From Aldehydirespirator sp965261105 (GTDB lineage: Bacteria > Actinomycetota > Acidimicrobiia > Acidimicrobiales > Aldehydirespiratoraceae): DNA of 64,000 bases. A model generated the notes under the pieces. That model worked only from the letters and a program-made list of their open reading frames with translations. It was not told where the DNA came from and did no database searches. Of this stretch, positions 17,458 through 25,536 are shown in pieces. Both the position numbers and the translations under genes were made by a program. How positions within the stretch are numbered: position 1 is the stretch's first letter; each line of letters begins with the position of its first letter. The stretch is from positions 3,720,001 to 3,784,000 of the forward strand of contig CBDHCM010000006.1 in assembly GCA_965261105.1 (NCBI GenBank), written 5' to 3'.

Positions 17458-18948
17458 AGGGCTACGACTGCAGCCGACTCGATCCGCCGCCTGCTGGTGG
17501 CCGTAGCGGTCATGACTGGGGTCGCGGCTGGCAGCGCGTGCGCCGCAGACGACGAGTTGTCGGTGCCGAGGCCCACCGTGCCGACCGTCGCGGCACCGCT
17601 GCCCCATGCCGGCGCCGACGGCGCTGAGGCTGAGGGCCATCGACAGGCGGACATCCGGCAGCCAGACAACGAGAATCCAGACAACCTCCGCGACGGCCAG
17701 CCGAGCACCGGCCCCGAGAATCCAGACAACCTCCGCGACGGCCAGCCGAGCACCGGCCCCGAGAATCCAGACAACCTCCGCGACGGCCAGCCGAGCACCG
17801 GCCCCGACAGATCGGCGTCCGAGGGATCGGGGCGGGCCCTGGCTCCGTCGGGGTCAGAGCCTGCGCAGCCGGCGGTGCCGCCGGACGGCGACATGTTCGC
17901 GGCCGACGTGGGCACCCAGGAGGTGCTCACGCTCGACGAGCCGATCGACATGGCAGCGGCCCCCGGCGACGACCTGGTGTGGATCGCGGAGCGGGGCGGC
18001 CGGGTGCTCAGGGTCGACATGGAGCGCGGCGAGGTGGTGGAGACGATCCTGGACATCACCGCGGAGACCGAGGCCGCCGGCGAGAGGGGACTTCTCGGCA
18101 TAGCGGTGACCGATCGATGGCTCTTCGCCAACTTCACCGACCTCCAAGGCGATACCCGCGTCGATGCCTTCGAGCGGGACGGAACCGGCCTCAGCGGCCG
18201 CCGGAGGACGATCCTGTTCCAGCCCCAGCCCTTCAGGAACCACAACGGCGGGGATCTGGCCGTTAGCCCCGACGGTCTCCTCTACGTGGGATTCGGCGAC
18301 GGCGGGTCGGGGGGAGACCCGCTCGACGCCGGCCAGGATCCCACAACGTGGCTGGGGGCCGTCCTGCGAATCGAGCCGACACCCGACGGCACCGAGCCAT
18401 ACGCCGTGCCGGCGGGCAATCCCTTCGCCAGCGACGATCAGAGCCCGGCGGACCGTCCCGAGATCTTCCTCACCGGCGTACGCAACCCGTGGCGCTTCTC
18501 GTTCGACCGGGCCACCGGCAACCTCTGGATCGCGGACGTCGGCCAGGACCGCTACGAGGAGGTGACCGTATTGCTGGCGGCCAACGGGGGCGGACTCGGC
18601 GCCAATCTCGGCTGGCGCCTTCGCGAGGGCCTGCACTCCTACGCCGGCGACGAGCCCCCCGGCCACGCCGACCCGGTGTGGGAGTACAGCCAGGACGACG
18701 GGTGCAGCGTCACCGGCGGATTCGTGTACCGGGGTACGGCCATCGAGGATCTCTACGGCGCCTACGTCTTCGGCGACTACTGCACATCGCGCCTGTGGGC
18801 GCTGCAAATCTCCACCGGCGAAGTCGAGTTCCGCGACCTGGGCGTCGAGGTGCCCGGGGGCGCGCTGGCGTCGTTTGGCGAGGACGCGCAGGGTGAGCTG
18901 TACACGCTGTCGCTCAACGGCCCCGTGGCCCGGTTGGTGCCTGGATGA
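17455..18948 (+). CDS. Secreted glucose/sorbosone dehydrogenase-like (PQQ-type beta-propeller) protein
   Basis: 497-aa exported protein. The signal peptide MRATTAADSIRRLLVAVAVM ends near GSACA. A disordered linker holds three exact tandem 15-residue repeats ENPDNLRDGQPSTGP (DNA repeats of 45 bp at 17,671-17,805). The rest (about 145-495) is a GSDH-family six-bladed propeller with ERGGRVLRVD, AGERGLLGIAV, NHNGGDLAVSPDGLLYVGFG, DGGSGGDP, TGVRNPWRFSFD and WIADVGQDRYEEV. Such proteins oxidise sugars with PQQ, but many actinobacterial members have no proven cofactor. The linker probably spaces the propeller from the cell surface. Confidence 0.87.
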   Translation: MRATTAADSIRRLLVAVAVMTGVAAGSACAADDELSVPRPTVPTVAAPLPHAGADGAEAEGHRQADIRQPDNENPDNLRDGQPSTGPENPDNLRDGQPSTGPENPDNLRDGQPSTGPDRSASEGSGRALAPSGSEPAQPAVPPDGDMFAADVGTQEVLTLDEPIDMAAAPGDDLVWIAERGGRVLRVDMERGEVVETILDITAETEAAGERGLLGIAVTDRWLFANFTDLQGDTRVDAFERDGTGLSGRRRTILFQPQPFRNHNGGDLAVSPDGLLYVGFGDGGSGGDPLDAGQDPTTWLGAVLRIEPTPDGTEPYAVPAGNPFASDDQSPADRPEIFLTGVRNPWRFSFDRATGNLWIADVGQDRYEEVTVLLAANGGGLGANLGWRLREGLHSYAGDEPPGHADPVWEYSQDDGCSVTGGFVYRGTAIEDLYGAYVFGDYCTSRLWALQISTGEVEFRDLGVEVPGGALASFGEDAQGELYTLSLNGPVARLVPG

Positions 18949-19124
18949 CTGGAAGCGCGCCGGCGCGAAGCCAGCGGTCAGCCGGTCCGGGCAACTCACC
19001 AGAGCCGGGCGCCTGGCCGGAACCGGTTAGCTCGTGAACTTCATGGGACTCTTGCCGCTCAGCGCGGGATAGCAACACGAATGCGATCCGACGCCGCCGC
19101 GGGCCGCCGTTATCCTCGGCTCTT

Positions 19125-19595
19125 GTGACCGGTCCGCAAGACGCCACGACAGGCGCCTCGGCTGCTGGCATCGACGTGTCCAAGTGCCGCTCGATCACTG
19201 ACGAGCTAGTGGAGGCCATGAACCGGCTGATACCGCAGCTCTCGTCGTCGAACCCGCCCCCTGGCCGGGCCGAGTTGGAGGAGATCGTGGCATCGCCCGC
19301 CACGACGCTGTTCCTGGCCCGGCACCGAGACCTCATCGTCGGCGCGCTCACGCTCGTGGCCTTCCGCATTCCCACGGGCGTGCGCACACGAATCGAGGAC
19401 GTGGTAGTGGACGAGACGCTTCGGGGCCATCGGGTGGGCGAACGGCTCAGCGAGGCCGCGCTGGACGAGGCCCGTCGGCTGGGGGCCCGCAGCACCGACC
19501 TGACGTCGCGGCCCTCGCGGGAGGCGGCCAACCGCCTGTATGCCCGCATGGGATTCCGGCAGCGGGAGTCCAACGTCTACCGCTACACGCTGTGA
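19125..19595 (+). CDS. GNAT family N-acetyltransferase
   Basis: 156-aa GNAT-fold protein. The acetyl-CoA-binding motif A region is RIEDVVVDETLRGHRVGERL (Arg/Gly pattern x-x-RGxGxG-like), preceded by VGALTLVAF. The C-terminal REAANRLYARMGFRQRESNV is the usual GNAT end. The start is the GTG at 19125. Its stop overlaps the GTG of the acetoacetyl-CoA synthetase gene by 4 bp, so the two are translationally coupled. That might mean lysine acetylation control of the synthetase, as known for acyl-CoA synthetases in actinobacteria, but this is inference. Substrate unknown. Confidence 0.83.
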   Translation: MTGPQDATTGASAAGIDVSKCRSITDELVEAMNRLIPQLSSSNPPPGRAELEEIVASPATTLFLARHRDLIVGALTLVAFRIPTGVRTRIEDVVVDETLRGHRVGERLSEAALDEARRLGARSTDLTSRPSREAANRLYARMGFRQRESNVYRYTL

Positions 19596-21550
19596 CCGGC
19601 ACCGGAGCGGCCGCACCACTGTGGACGCCCTCGCCAGAGCGGGCCGCGGGATCCAACCTTGAGCGCTTCAGAGGGTGGCTGCGAGACCGTCGCGGCGTCG
19701 ACGTGGCCGACTTCTGGAGCCTGCACCGCTGGTCGGTAGATCGCAACGGCGAGTTCTGGGCCGCAGTCTGGGACTGGTGCGAAGTCCGCGGCGACAGGGG
19801 CGAACGGCTGGTCGAAGCCCCCGACGGAAACCGGAGTGCCGAACCCGGTGAGCGGCTGCGGCGCACCCGGTTCCTGCCCGACGCCCGCCTCAACGTGGCC
19901 GAGAACCTGCTGGGCCGCCCATCCGACGACGTCGCGATCATCTTCCGCAGCGAGGACGGCGAGGCGGCTCAGCTCACCCGGTCCGAGCTGCACGACATGA
20001 CCGGCCGGGTGCAGCAGCTGCTTATCGACGCCGGCGTGGGGTCCGGCGACCGGGTGGCGGCCTGGATGCCGAACCGCCCCGAGACCTACGCCGTCATGCT
20101 GGCCGCGGCCGGGCTCGGGGCGGTGTTCAGCTCCACGTCGCCGGACTTCGGCACCGCCGGGGTGCTCGACCGCTTCAGACAGATCTCCCCGACCGTGCTG
20201 TTCGCCTGCGCCGACTACCCCTACGGCGGCCGCCGCCACGACTGCACCGAGCGTCTGCTCGACATATCCGCCAACCTGCCCTCGCTCAACCGCACCGTGC
20301 TGGTCGAGCCGGGCTGGCTCGACGGCTACGGCGCCGGGTTCGGGGCAGGTCCCACCCCGGCCGTGTTCCGGGCGCTTCCCTTCGACCACCCCTGGTACGT
20401 GCTGTACTCCTCGGGAACCACCGGCCCGCCCAAATGCATCGTGCACCGAGCCGGGGGGCTGCTGATCAAGCACCTGAGCGAGCACCGGCTCCACTGCGAC
20501 GTCCAGCCCGGCGACCGGGTGTTCTACTACACCACCACCGGCTGGATGATGTGGAACTGGCTCGCGTCGACGCTCTCCTGCGGGGCGGCGGCGGTGCTGT
20601 ACGACGGCTCCCCCGCCCATCCCGGCGCCGGCCGGCTGTTCGACCTGATCGACGAGGCTCAAATCACGCTGTTCGGCACTTCCGCGAAGTTCATCGACGC
20701 CTGCGGCAACGCCGGCATCCGCCCCGCGGCCACCCACGACCTGTCGTCGCTGCGCACCATCACATCCACCGGCTCGACGCTGGTGGCCGAGGGATTCGAC
20801 TGGGTGTACGCCAACGTGAAGGCCGACGTGCACCTGGCGTCCATCTCGGGCGGCACCGACCTGTGCGGCTGCCTGGTGGCCGGCGACCCGACCGCACCGG
20901 TACGCCGGGGAGAGATACAACGGCCCGCGCTGGGCCTCGACATCGATGTCGTGGACGACGCGGGCGAGCCTCAGCCCACCGGCACCGAGAGCGAGCTGGT
21001 GTGCCGCAGCCCGTTCCCGTCGATGCCGCTGCGGTTCTGGGACGACCCCGGCGACGCCCGCTATCGGGCCGCCTACTTCGAGCGCATCGCCGGCGTCTGG
21101 CACCACGGCGACTTCGCGTCGCGGACCCCGTCGGGAGGGTTCGTGATCTCGGGCCGATCCGACGCCACGCTCAACCCCGGCGGGGTGCGCATCGGCACCG
21201 CGGAGATCTACCGGCTGGTCGACACACTGCCCGAGGTGTCCGAGAGCATCGCGGTTGGGCAGCCCTGCGGCGCCGACACTCGCATCGTCCTGTTCGTGCG
21301 GATGGCTCCTGGACACGAGCTGACCGACGAGCTCCGCGACGTGATCCGGGCCCGCATCCGCTCGGAGCTGTCCCCACGGCACGTGCCCGCGGTGATCGCC
21401 GCGGTGGAGGACATACCCCGCACCCGCTCGGGCAAGATGACCGAGACCGCGGTGCGCGACGTGATCTGCGGGCGGCCGGTGTCCAACACCTCGGCGATGG
21501 CCAACCCGGAGGCTCTCAAGTACTTCCGAGACCGCCCCGAACTGGCCTGA
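19592..21550 (+). CDS. aacS: Acetoacetyl-CoA synthetase
   Basis: 652-aa ANL-superfamily enzyme that activates acetoacetate with ATP and CoA. The AMP-binding P-loop is YSSGTTGPPKCIVH; the usual following motif is TTTGWMMWNW. SSTSPDFGTAGVLDRFRQI and RLNVAENLLG are characteristic of AacS rather than acetyl-CoA synthetase. The C-terminal domain carries SGRSDATLNPGGVRIGTAEI and the acylation-site lysine in TRSGKMTE. It starts with GTG overlapping the GNAT stop. Length is normal. It likely serves ketone-body or polyhydroxyalkanoate-derived acetoacetate use. Confidence 0.93.
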   Translation: MTGTGAAAPLWTPSPERAAGSNLERFRGWLRDRRGVDVADFWSLHRWSVDRNGEFWAAVWDWCEVRGDRGERLVEAPDGNRSAEPGERLRRTRFLPDARLNVAENLLGRPSDDVAIIFRSEDGEAAQLTRSELHDMTGRVQQLLIDAGVGSGDRVAAWMPNRPETYAVMLAAAGLGAVFSSTSPDFGTAGVLDRFRQISPTVLFACADYPYGGRRHDCTERLLDISANLPSLNRTVLVEPGWLDGYGAGFGAGPTPAVFRALPFDHPWYVLYSSGTTGPPKCIVHRAGGLLIKHLSEHRLHCDVQPGDRVFYYTTTGWMMWNWLASTLSCGAAAVLYDGSPAHPGAGRLFDLIDEAQITLFGTSAKFIDACGNAGIRPAATHDLSSLRTITSTGSTLVAEGFDWVYANVKADVHLASISGGTDLCGCLVAGDPTAPVRRGEIQRPALGLDIDVVDDAGEPQPTGTESELVCRSPFPSMPLRFWDDPGDARYRAAYFERIAGVWHHGDFASRTPSGGFVISGRSDATLNPGGVRIGTAEIYRLVDTLPEVSESIAVGQPCGADTRIVLFVRMAPGHELTDELRDVIRARIRSELSPRHVPAVIAAVEDIPRTRSGKMTETAVRDVICGRPVSNTSAMANPEALKYFRDRPELA

Positions 21551-21621
21551 CGCCCGGGGTCCGCACTGTCACTCTGCAGCGAGCGCAGACGCGTGAGAGC
21601 CGCTCGCATCGAAATGGCGTA

Positions 21622-21723
21622 TTCCCCGCTCATGTTCGCTGCGCTCACGGGCCGTTCGGGCCACGGCCTCGCTCTACCGAACCGTTCGCGCGCGAGAGTT
21701 TGCGGCCTATTCGCTCGGCCTCT
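21622..21723 (+). repeat. ~102-bp dispersed repeat with conserved ends, copy R2
   Basis: Same design as copy R1: 5' block TTCCCCGCTCATGTTCGCTG leading to GGCCTCGCTC, a 27-bp core unlike R1, and a 3' block GCGGCCTATTCGCTCGGCCT. It ends 10 bp before the PAC2 gene start, so it forms that gene's leader. Confidence 0.75.
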
Positions 21724-21733
21724 GGGCGGCGGT

Positions 21734-22627
21734 ATGGTGACGCCCGTGTCGATTGAACCAGCGCATGTTCGGTGGTCGGGGCCCGATCCCCGGCTCGACC
21801 GCCCCACTTTGATAGCCGCCTTCGAGGGCTGGAACGACGCCGGCGACGCGGCCACCACCGCAGCGTGCCATCTGGCGGGTCGCTGGGGATGCGAGCCGTT
21901 GGCGGAGATCGACCCCGAGCCGTTCTTCGACTTCACCGCGGCCCGTCCCATGGTGCGCCTCGACGACAGCAAGGCCCGGGAGATCACCTGGCCGGTGAAC
22001 GAGGTGCGGGTGGCGCGGCTGGCCGATCCCGGCATCGACGCGGTGGTGCTGATCGGCACCGAGCCACAGCTGCGGTGGCGAACCTTCAGCGAGCAGCTGA
22101 TCGCCCTCGCCGGGGTGCTGGGCGTGGCCCGGGTGGTGACCCTGGGGGCGCTGCTGGCCGAGGTGCCCCACAGCCGCGACGTGGAGGTTTACGGCTCCGC
22201 CGAAGACGAGGAGATGCGAGCCGAGCTCGACCTGACGCCTTCCAGCTACGAGGGCCCCACCGGCATTGTCGGGGTGCTGTCGTCGGCTTTTCTGGAGGCC
22301 GGCTATCCCACCGCGTCGTTCTGGTCGGCGGTGCCGTCCTACATGCCGGCGGCGCCGTCCCCCAAGGCCGCTCTGGCGCTGGTTAACCGGGTGTGCTCGG
22401 TGATGAAGGCCCCCGTTCCGACCTTCGACCTCGAGCAGCGGGCTCAGACATACGAGCGGGAGGTCACCAGAATCGTGGCCGAGGACGAGGAGACCGCAGA
22501 GTATGTGGGCCGGCTCGAGCGGGCCTGGGACGCCAACCGGGAGCAGGCCGGCCCGAAGGCGCCCCTCAGCGACGACCCCGACAAGCTGGTGGCCGAGGTC
22601 GAGCAGTTCCTGCGCGACAGCGGCTAG
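21734..22627 (+). CDS. PAC2 family protein
   Basis: 297-aa PAC2-family protein, related to archaeal/eukaryotic proteasome assembly chaperones and common in actinobacteria. Typical stretches are LIAAFEGWNDAGDAATTAA, ITWPVNEVRVARL, VVLIGTEPQLRWRTFSEQLI and YEGPTGIVGVLSSAFLEAGY. The start is the ATG after the dispersed repeat; a longer in-frame reading to 21593 would translate the repeat and is rejected. Its last four bases overlap the stop of the convergent Nudix gene. The role in bacteria is unproven; a link to proteasome assembly is inference. Confidence 0.88.
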   Translation: MVTPVSIEPAHVRWSGPDPRLDRPTLIAAFEGWNDAGDAATTAACHLAGRWGCEPLAEIDPEPFFDFTAARPMVRLDDSKAREITWPVNEVRVARLADPGIDAVVLIGTEPQLRWRTFSEQLIALAGVLGVARVVTLGALLAEVPHSRDVEVYGSAEDEEMRAELDLTPSSYEGPTGIVGVLSSAFLEAGYPTASFWSAVPSYMPAAPSPKAALALVNRVCSVMKAPVPTFDLEQRAQTYEREVTRIVAEDEETAEYVGRLERAWDANREQAGPKAPLSDDPDKLVAEVEQFLRDSG

Positions 22628-23358
22628 CGGCCGCTCTCGCCCCTCCATGGCGGGGCGCGGGGATGGTCGAAGAGCACGTCCACCGGCTCGCCGCGGATGG
22701 CTCTGAAGGCGTGCGCGGCCCAAAGCTCGGGGCGAGCGGTGCGCTCGGGCAATTCCGTTTCGGCGAAAAACCCCACGTCGATGCATTCCAGCGGGTGGGC
22801 CTGCAGCTTGCCGCCGAGGCTGCGGCAGAGAAACACGATCGACACCAGCGGCACCCGGGTGAAGCCGCGGCGCATCCCGTCGAGGATGGCGATCGGTCGC
22901 AGAACCTCGCAGCGGATCCCGGTCTCCTCGAGGACCTCCTTGACCGCCACCTCCGAAGGCGAGTAGCCCACGTCGGACCATCCGGTGGGATACAGCCACC
23001 AGCCTGAGTCCGCCCGCTGAACCAGCAGTATCCGCCCCTGATCGTCGCCGACGATGGCACCCACGGTGATCTTGGGCGTGACGTATCCGGCCACTCCCGA
23101 GCCCACTCGGTCGAGCCATTCCTCGACTTGATGCTCGGTGTCGATGCCGACCGCGCTGTGGGCCCGGATGTCGGCCGCGACCGCGAGCACCTCCTCGAAC
23201 CGCTCCTGCTCGTAACGGCTCTCGGTGAAGCCCAGACCGGTCTGGGCAATCCCGGCCAGGCTCTCGGACCAGCGCAGGACGTCGGCCTCGCTCGCCGGAC
23301 GGCGGGCTGCGCCGGCCGCATTGACCGGGGCTCGGGTAGGCCTCGCGTCTTTGCCCAC
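22624..23358 (-). CDS. NUDIX hydrolase with N-terminal regulatory domain
   Basis: 244-aa protein. An N-terminal helical NUDIX_N domain (about 20-85; WSESLAGIAQTGLGF, RFEEVLAVAADI) precedes a Nudix fold (about 92-225). The Nudix box GWSDVGYSPSEVAVKEVLEE (126-145) keeps the catalytic EVLEETG glutamates but has Lys where Arg is usual and lacks the first Glu, as in the YjhB-type subgroup. It probably hydrolyses an ADP-sugar or nucleotide diphosphate. Five tandem repeats lie upstream of the start. Substrate unknown. Confidence 0.87.
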   Translation of the reverse strand: MGKDARPTRAPVNAAGAARRPASEADVLRWSESLAGIAQTGLGFTESRYEQERFEEVLAVAADIRAHSAVGIDTEHQVEEWLDRVGSGVAGYVTPKITVGAIVGDDQGRILLVQRADSGWWLYPTGWSDVGYSPSEVAVKEVLEETGIRCEVLRPIAILDGMRRGFTRVPLVSIVFLCRSLGGKLQAHPLECIDVGFFAETELPERTARPELWAAHAFRAIRGEPVDVLFDHPRAPPWRGESGR

Positions 23359-23410
23359 TCCGGCACCCTAACCCCGGCCTCGCGCCGGTACCGGATCGGC
23401 GCGGTTGACG

Positions 23411-23559
23411 GAAGCAACCACCGAGCAGCACTCTCATTGCCGGCAACCACCGAGCAGCACCCTCGCGACCGGCAACCACCGAGCAGCACCCTCGCGACCG
23501 GCAACCACCCGAGCAGCACCCTCGCGACCGGCAACCACCCGAGCAGCACTCTCGTGACC
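23411..23559. repeat. Five tandem 29-30 bp repeats
   Basis: Five head-to-tail copies of a unit of the form GGCAACCACCGAGCAGCACC-CTCGCGACC, two with an extra C in the CCACC run. The outer copies are the most divergent. It is intergenic between the divergently placed Nudix start and the end of the methyltransferase gene. There are no spacers, so it is not a CRISPR array. Confidence 0.85.
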
Positions 23560-23569
23560 GCAAGTCGGG

Positions 23570-24319
23570 TCAGTAGGGCCAGCCGCCTCGGTGACCGAGC
23601 AGGCGGGTGAGGGGGCCGAGTCGGGCCACTATCAGGCACTTGATGGCGAGGTTGCGCACGAACCACGGCAGCTGGGCAGCCTGACGGGCGGCGTCGGCCA
23701 CACGATCCCGTGGCGCCAGGTGGACCCGGCGGTACGTGGCCAGCGACCCGATTCGGTCCACGTAGCGCCACCGGCTGCTGACGGCCGTAGTCGACAGCAG
23801 GGCCAGGGTCACCCCCACGGAGCTGAAAGCGTCGTGCACCAGCATCGTGCCCCCGTCGCCCACCCGGTCGCCCCACTGCACGATGTCGCTGCGGGCGGGG
23901 CCGAAACGGTGGGCGCCGTCCACGAACAGCAGGTCGACCGGGCCGTCCACATCGTTCGAGGCGTGGGCCGACAGCTTGCGCACGTGGATGACCCGGGATG
24001 CGACTCCGGCTGCCGCGAGGTTGTTGGCGAACGCCGCATGGTCGGCGTCGCCCACTGCGGCGTCAGGGGCGATCTCGCCGGGGCCGCGGTCGCCGCCGCC
24101 GTGCGGGTCGATGGCCACCACCTCGGCGTCGGTGGGCGCAGCCGCCGCCAGCACGATGGTGGAGCGACCCCTGAAGCTTCCGATCTCCACGACGGTGGCG
24201 CCGGGGCCCGGAGCCCGGGCCGCGTCGAAGAGCCGCTGTCCCTGCTCCGGCGTGAGCCAGCCTTCGACGCCGCCGGCGCGATCCCAGACCGCGTCGAAGG
24301 TGGTGGGCGGCCCGGTCAC
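23570..24319 (-). CDS. Class I SAM-dependent methyltransferase (Methyltransf_24 type), second copy
   Basis: 249-aa protein with motif I VVEIGSFRGRSTIVLAAAA, acidic loop VVAIDPHGGGDRGPGE, motif II VDLLFVDGAHRFG and motif III GGTMLVHDAFSSVG. The order matches the gene at 13,971, so the two are distant paralogues. The C-terminal ~60 residues are basic and hydrophobic (WFVRNLAIKCLIVARLGPLT) and may lie along the membrane. The start codon falls beside dispersed repeat R3. A surface-glycan or natural-product role is plausible but not shown. Confidence 0.8.
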   Translation of the reverse strand: MTGPPTTFDAVWDRAGGVEGWLTPEQGQRLFDAARAPGPGATVVEIGSFRGRSTIVLAAAAPTDAEVVAIDPHGGGDRGPGEIAPDAAVGDADHAAFANNLAAAGVASRVIHVRKLSAHASNDVDGPVDLLFVDGAHRFGPARSDIVQWGDRVGDGGTMLVHDAFSSVGVTLALLSTTAVSSRWRYVDRIGSLATYRRVHLAPRDRVADAARQAAQLPWFVRNLAIKCLIVARLGPLTRLLGHRGGWPY

Positions 24320-24378
24320 CGCTCGCGCTTCAGAGACCGCGCGGCTAGGCGATGCCGCGTCGCAGTGCAGCGTCGTGG

Positions 24379-24480
24379 TTCCCGCTCTTGTTCGCTGCGC
24401 TCACGGGCCGCTCGGGCCACGGCCTCGCTCCGCGCATTGCGAGAATTCAGCATGCACTGCGACCTACCCGCTCGGCCTCT
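24379..24480 (+). repeat. ~102-bp dispersed repeat with conserved ends, copy R3
   Basis: 5' block TTCCCGCTCTTGTTCGCTGC through GGCCTCGCTC is nearly identical to R1 and R2. A different 28-bp core contains GCGAGAATTCAGCATGC, and the 3' block is GACCTACCCGCTCGGCCTCT. It fills the gap between hemQ (whose stop begins at its last base) and the methyltransferase start. Confidence 0.75.
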
Positions 24481-25157
24481 CAGCGGGTCCGCTCGAGGAT
24501 CTCGGCGGTTGGTCCCACCAGGCCGGTCACGAAGGGGCCGAACTCGGCGTAGGCGGCCGAGGCCCGGTCGTAGCGCATCGTGTACACGGTCTCCTTGAGG
24601 GCCCGGAGGTCCTCGCCGAAGAGGGTCACGCCCCACTCCCAGTCGTCGAGCCCGGTGGACGCGGTGACGAGTTGCACGATGCGCCCCGCGAACTTGCGTC
24701 CCGAGGCGCCGTGCTCGTACATGAGCTCCTTGCGCTCGTCGTAGGGCAGCTCGTACCAGTTCTGGCCGACGTGGCGCCGCTTGGTCATCGGGTAGAAGCA
24801 CCAGGCCGGCTTGTTCGGCGGGGGCAGCTTGGGGCGCAGGCGCATCTCGGCCATCTCCGCAGGCAGGCCCAGGGCGTACTCGGACAGCTCGGTGATCGAC
24901 ACGTAGCTGTCCACGGCCTCGAGCCCGGCGCGGGCCAGCCCGGTCTGCAGGTCGCGCAACACCCAGGCGTCGGCGTGCAGTCCCATGAAGCCCAGTCGCG
25001 CCTTGTGGCCCAGCACCGCCACCGTCACCACCTGCGCCCCCGCCTCGGTTGCCTGCTTCACCGCGCTGAGCACCGCAGCGTCGTCGGTGCCGGACGTGCG
25101 GGCGCAGAACAGGTGCACGACGACCAGTCCGTCGCCCACTCCCACCGGTTCGTTCAT
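24480..25157 (-). CDS. hemQ: Coproheme decarboxylase (HemQ, chlorite dismutase family)
   Basis: 225-aa chlorite-dismutase-fold protein that converts coproheme III to heme b with peroxide, the last step of the Gram-positive heme route. Actinobacterial HemQ motifs are CFYPMTKRRHVGQNWYELPY (with the catalytic-region Tyr), DERKELMYEHGASGRKFAGR, LVTASTGLDDWEWGVTLF and AYAEFGPFVTGL. The His in EHGASG is the expected heme ligand region. ATG 25157 is used; GTG three bases upstream is possible. It lacks the Arg context of true chlorite dismutases as far as can be judged by eye. Monocistronic. Confidence 0.9.
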   Translation of the reverse strand: MNEPVGVGDGLVVVHLFCARTSGTDDAAVLSAVKQATEAGAQVVTVAVLGHKARLGFMGLHADAWVLRDLQTGLARAGLEAVDSYVSITELSEYALGLPAEMAEMRLRPKLPPPNKPAWCFYPMTKRRHVGQNWYELPYDERKELMYEHGASGRKFAGRIVQLVTASTGLDDWEWGVTLFGEDLRALKETVYTMRYDRASAAYAEFGPFVTGLVGPTAEILERTR

Positions 25158-25234
25158 CACCGCAGTCTAGGAAGCCCGATTACCGCTAGCCCTGCGGGCC
25201 TAACCGACTTGTCAGTCCCACCCCTCGGGACGCG

Positions 25235-25483
25235 TCAGCCGCCCTCGGGTACCGTGCCGATCAGAGGGAGTTGCCTGTTCGCCGCCTCACCCGAGCCGCC
25301 GCCCTCGATTTCTCGAAACTGCTCTCGCCTCCGCTCCGGCGTCGCAGCCCGAGGGTTGTCCACGAGAATCCGTCCCGCAGGACCTAGATGCTCGTAAGGA
25401 ATCTTCATCAAGCGTTTCTCAGCTCTATCGGCGAGTTCTGCTTCAGAAGGCTGGCCCGAATACTGGCTGTTGGATGCAGGCAT
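25235..25483 (-). CDS. Small protein of unknown function downstream of the deaminase
   Basis: 82-aa charged protein, not recognised. The central helix-prone part is SEAELADRAEKRLMKIPYEH, followed by LGPAGRILVDNPRAATPERR; the C-terminus is Gly/Pro-rich. A strong Shine-Dalgarno (GGAGG 6 bp before the ATG) shows it is translated. It lies 53 bp downstream of the AvcD-like deaminase on the same strand, so it may be its partner or a later rider. No cysteine, signal or membrane segment is present. Confidence 0.65.
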   Translation of the reverse strand: MPASNSQYSGQPSEAELADRAEKRLMKIPYEHLGPAGRILVDNPRAATPERRREQFREIEGGGSGEAANRQLPLIGTVPEGG

Positions 25484-25536
25484 TATGTCCTCCTAGTCGA
25501 AGACCTGATTTGTGGCACATACGATGAGATATACCT

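Noticed and set aside
21593..21733. N-terminal extension of the PAC2 protein
   Set aside because: It would translate dispersed repeat R2; the conserved family start fits ATG 21734.
23411..23559. CRISPR array
   Set aside because: Repeat units are adjacent with no spacers, and no cas genes are nearby.
24480..25157. True chlorite dismutase
   Set aside because: Sequence pattern and actinobacterial context fit HemQ; nothing nearby suggests perchlorate or chlorite metabolism.
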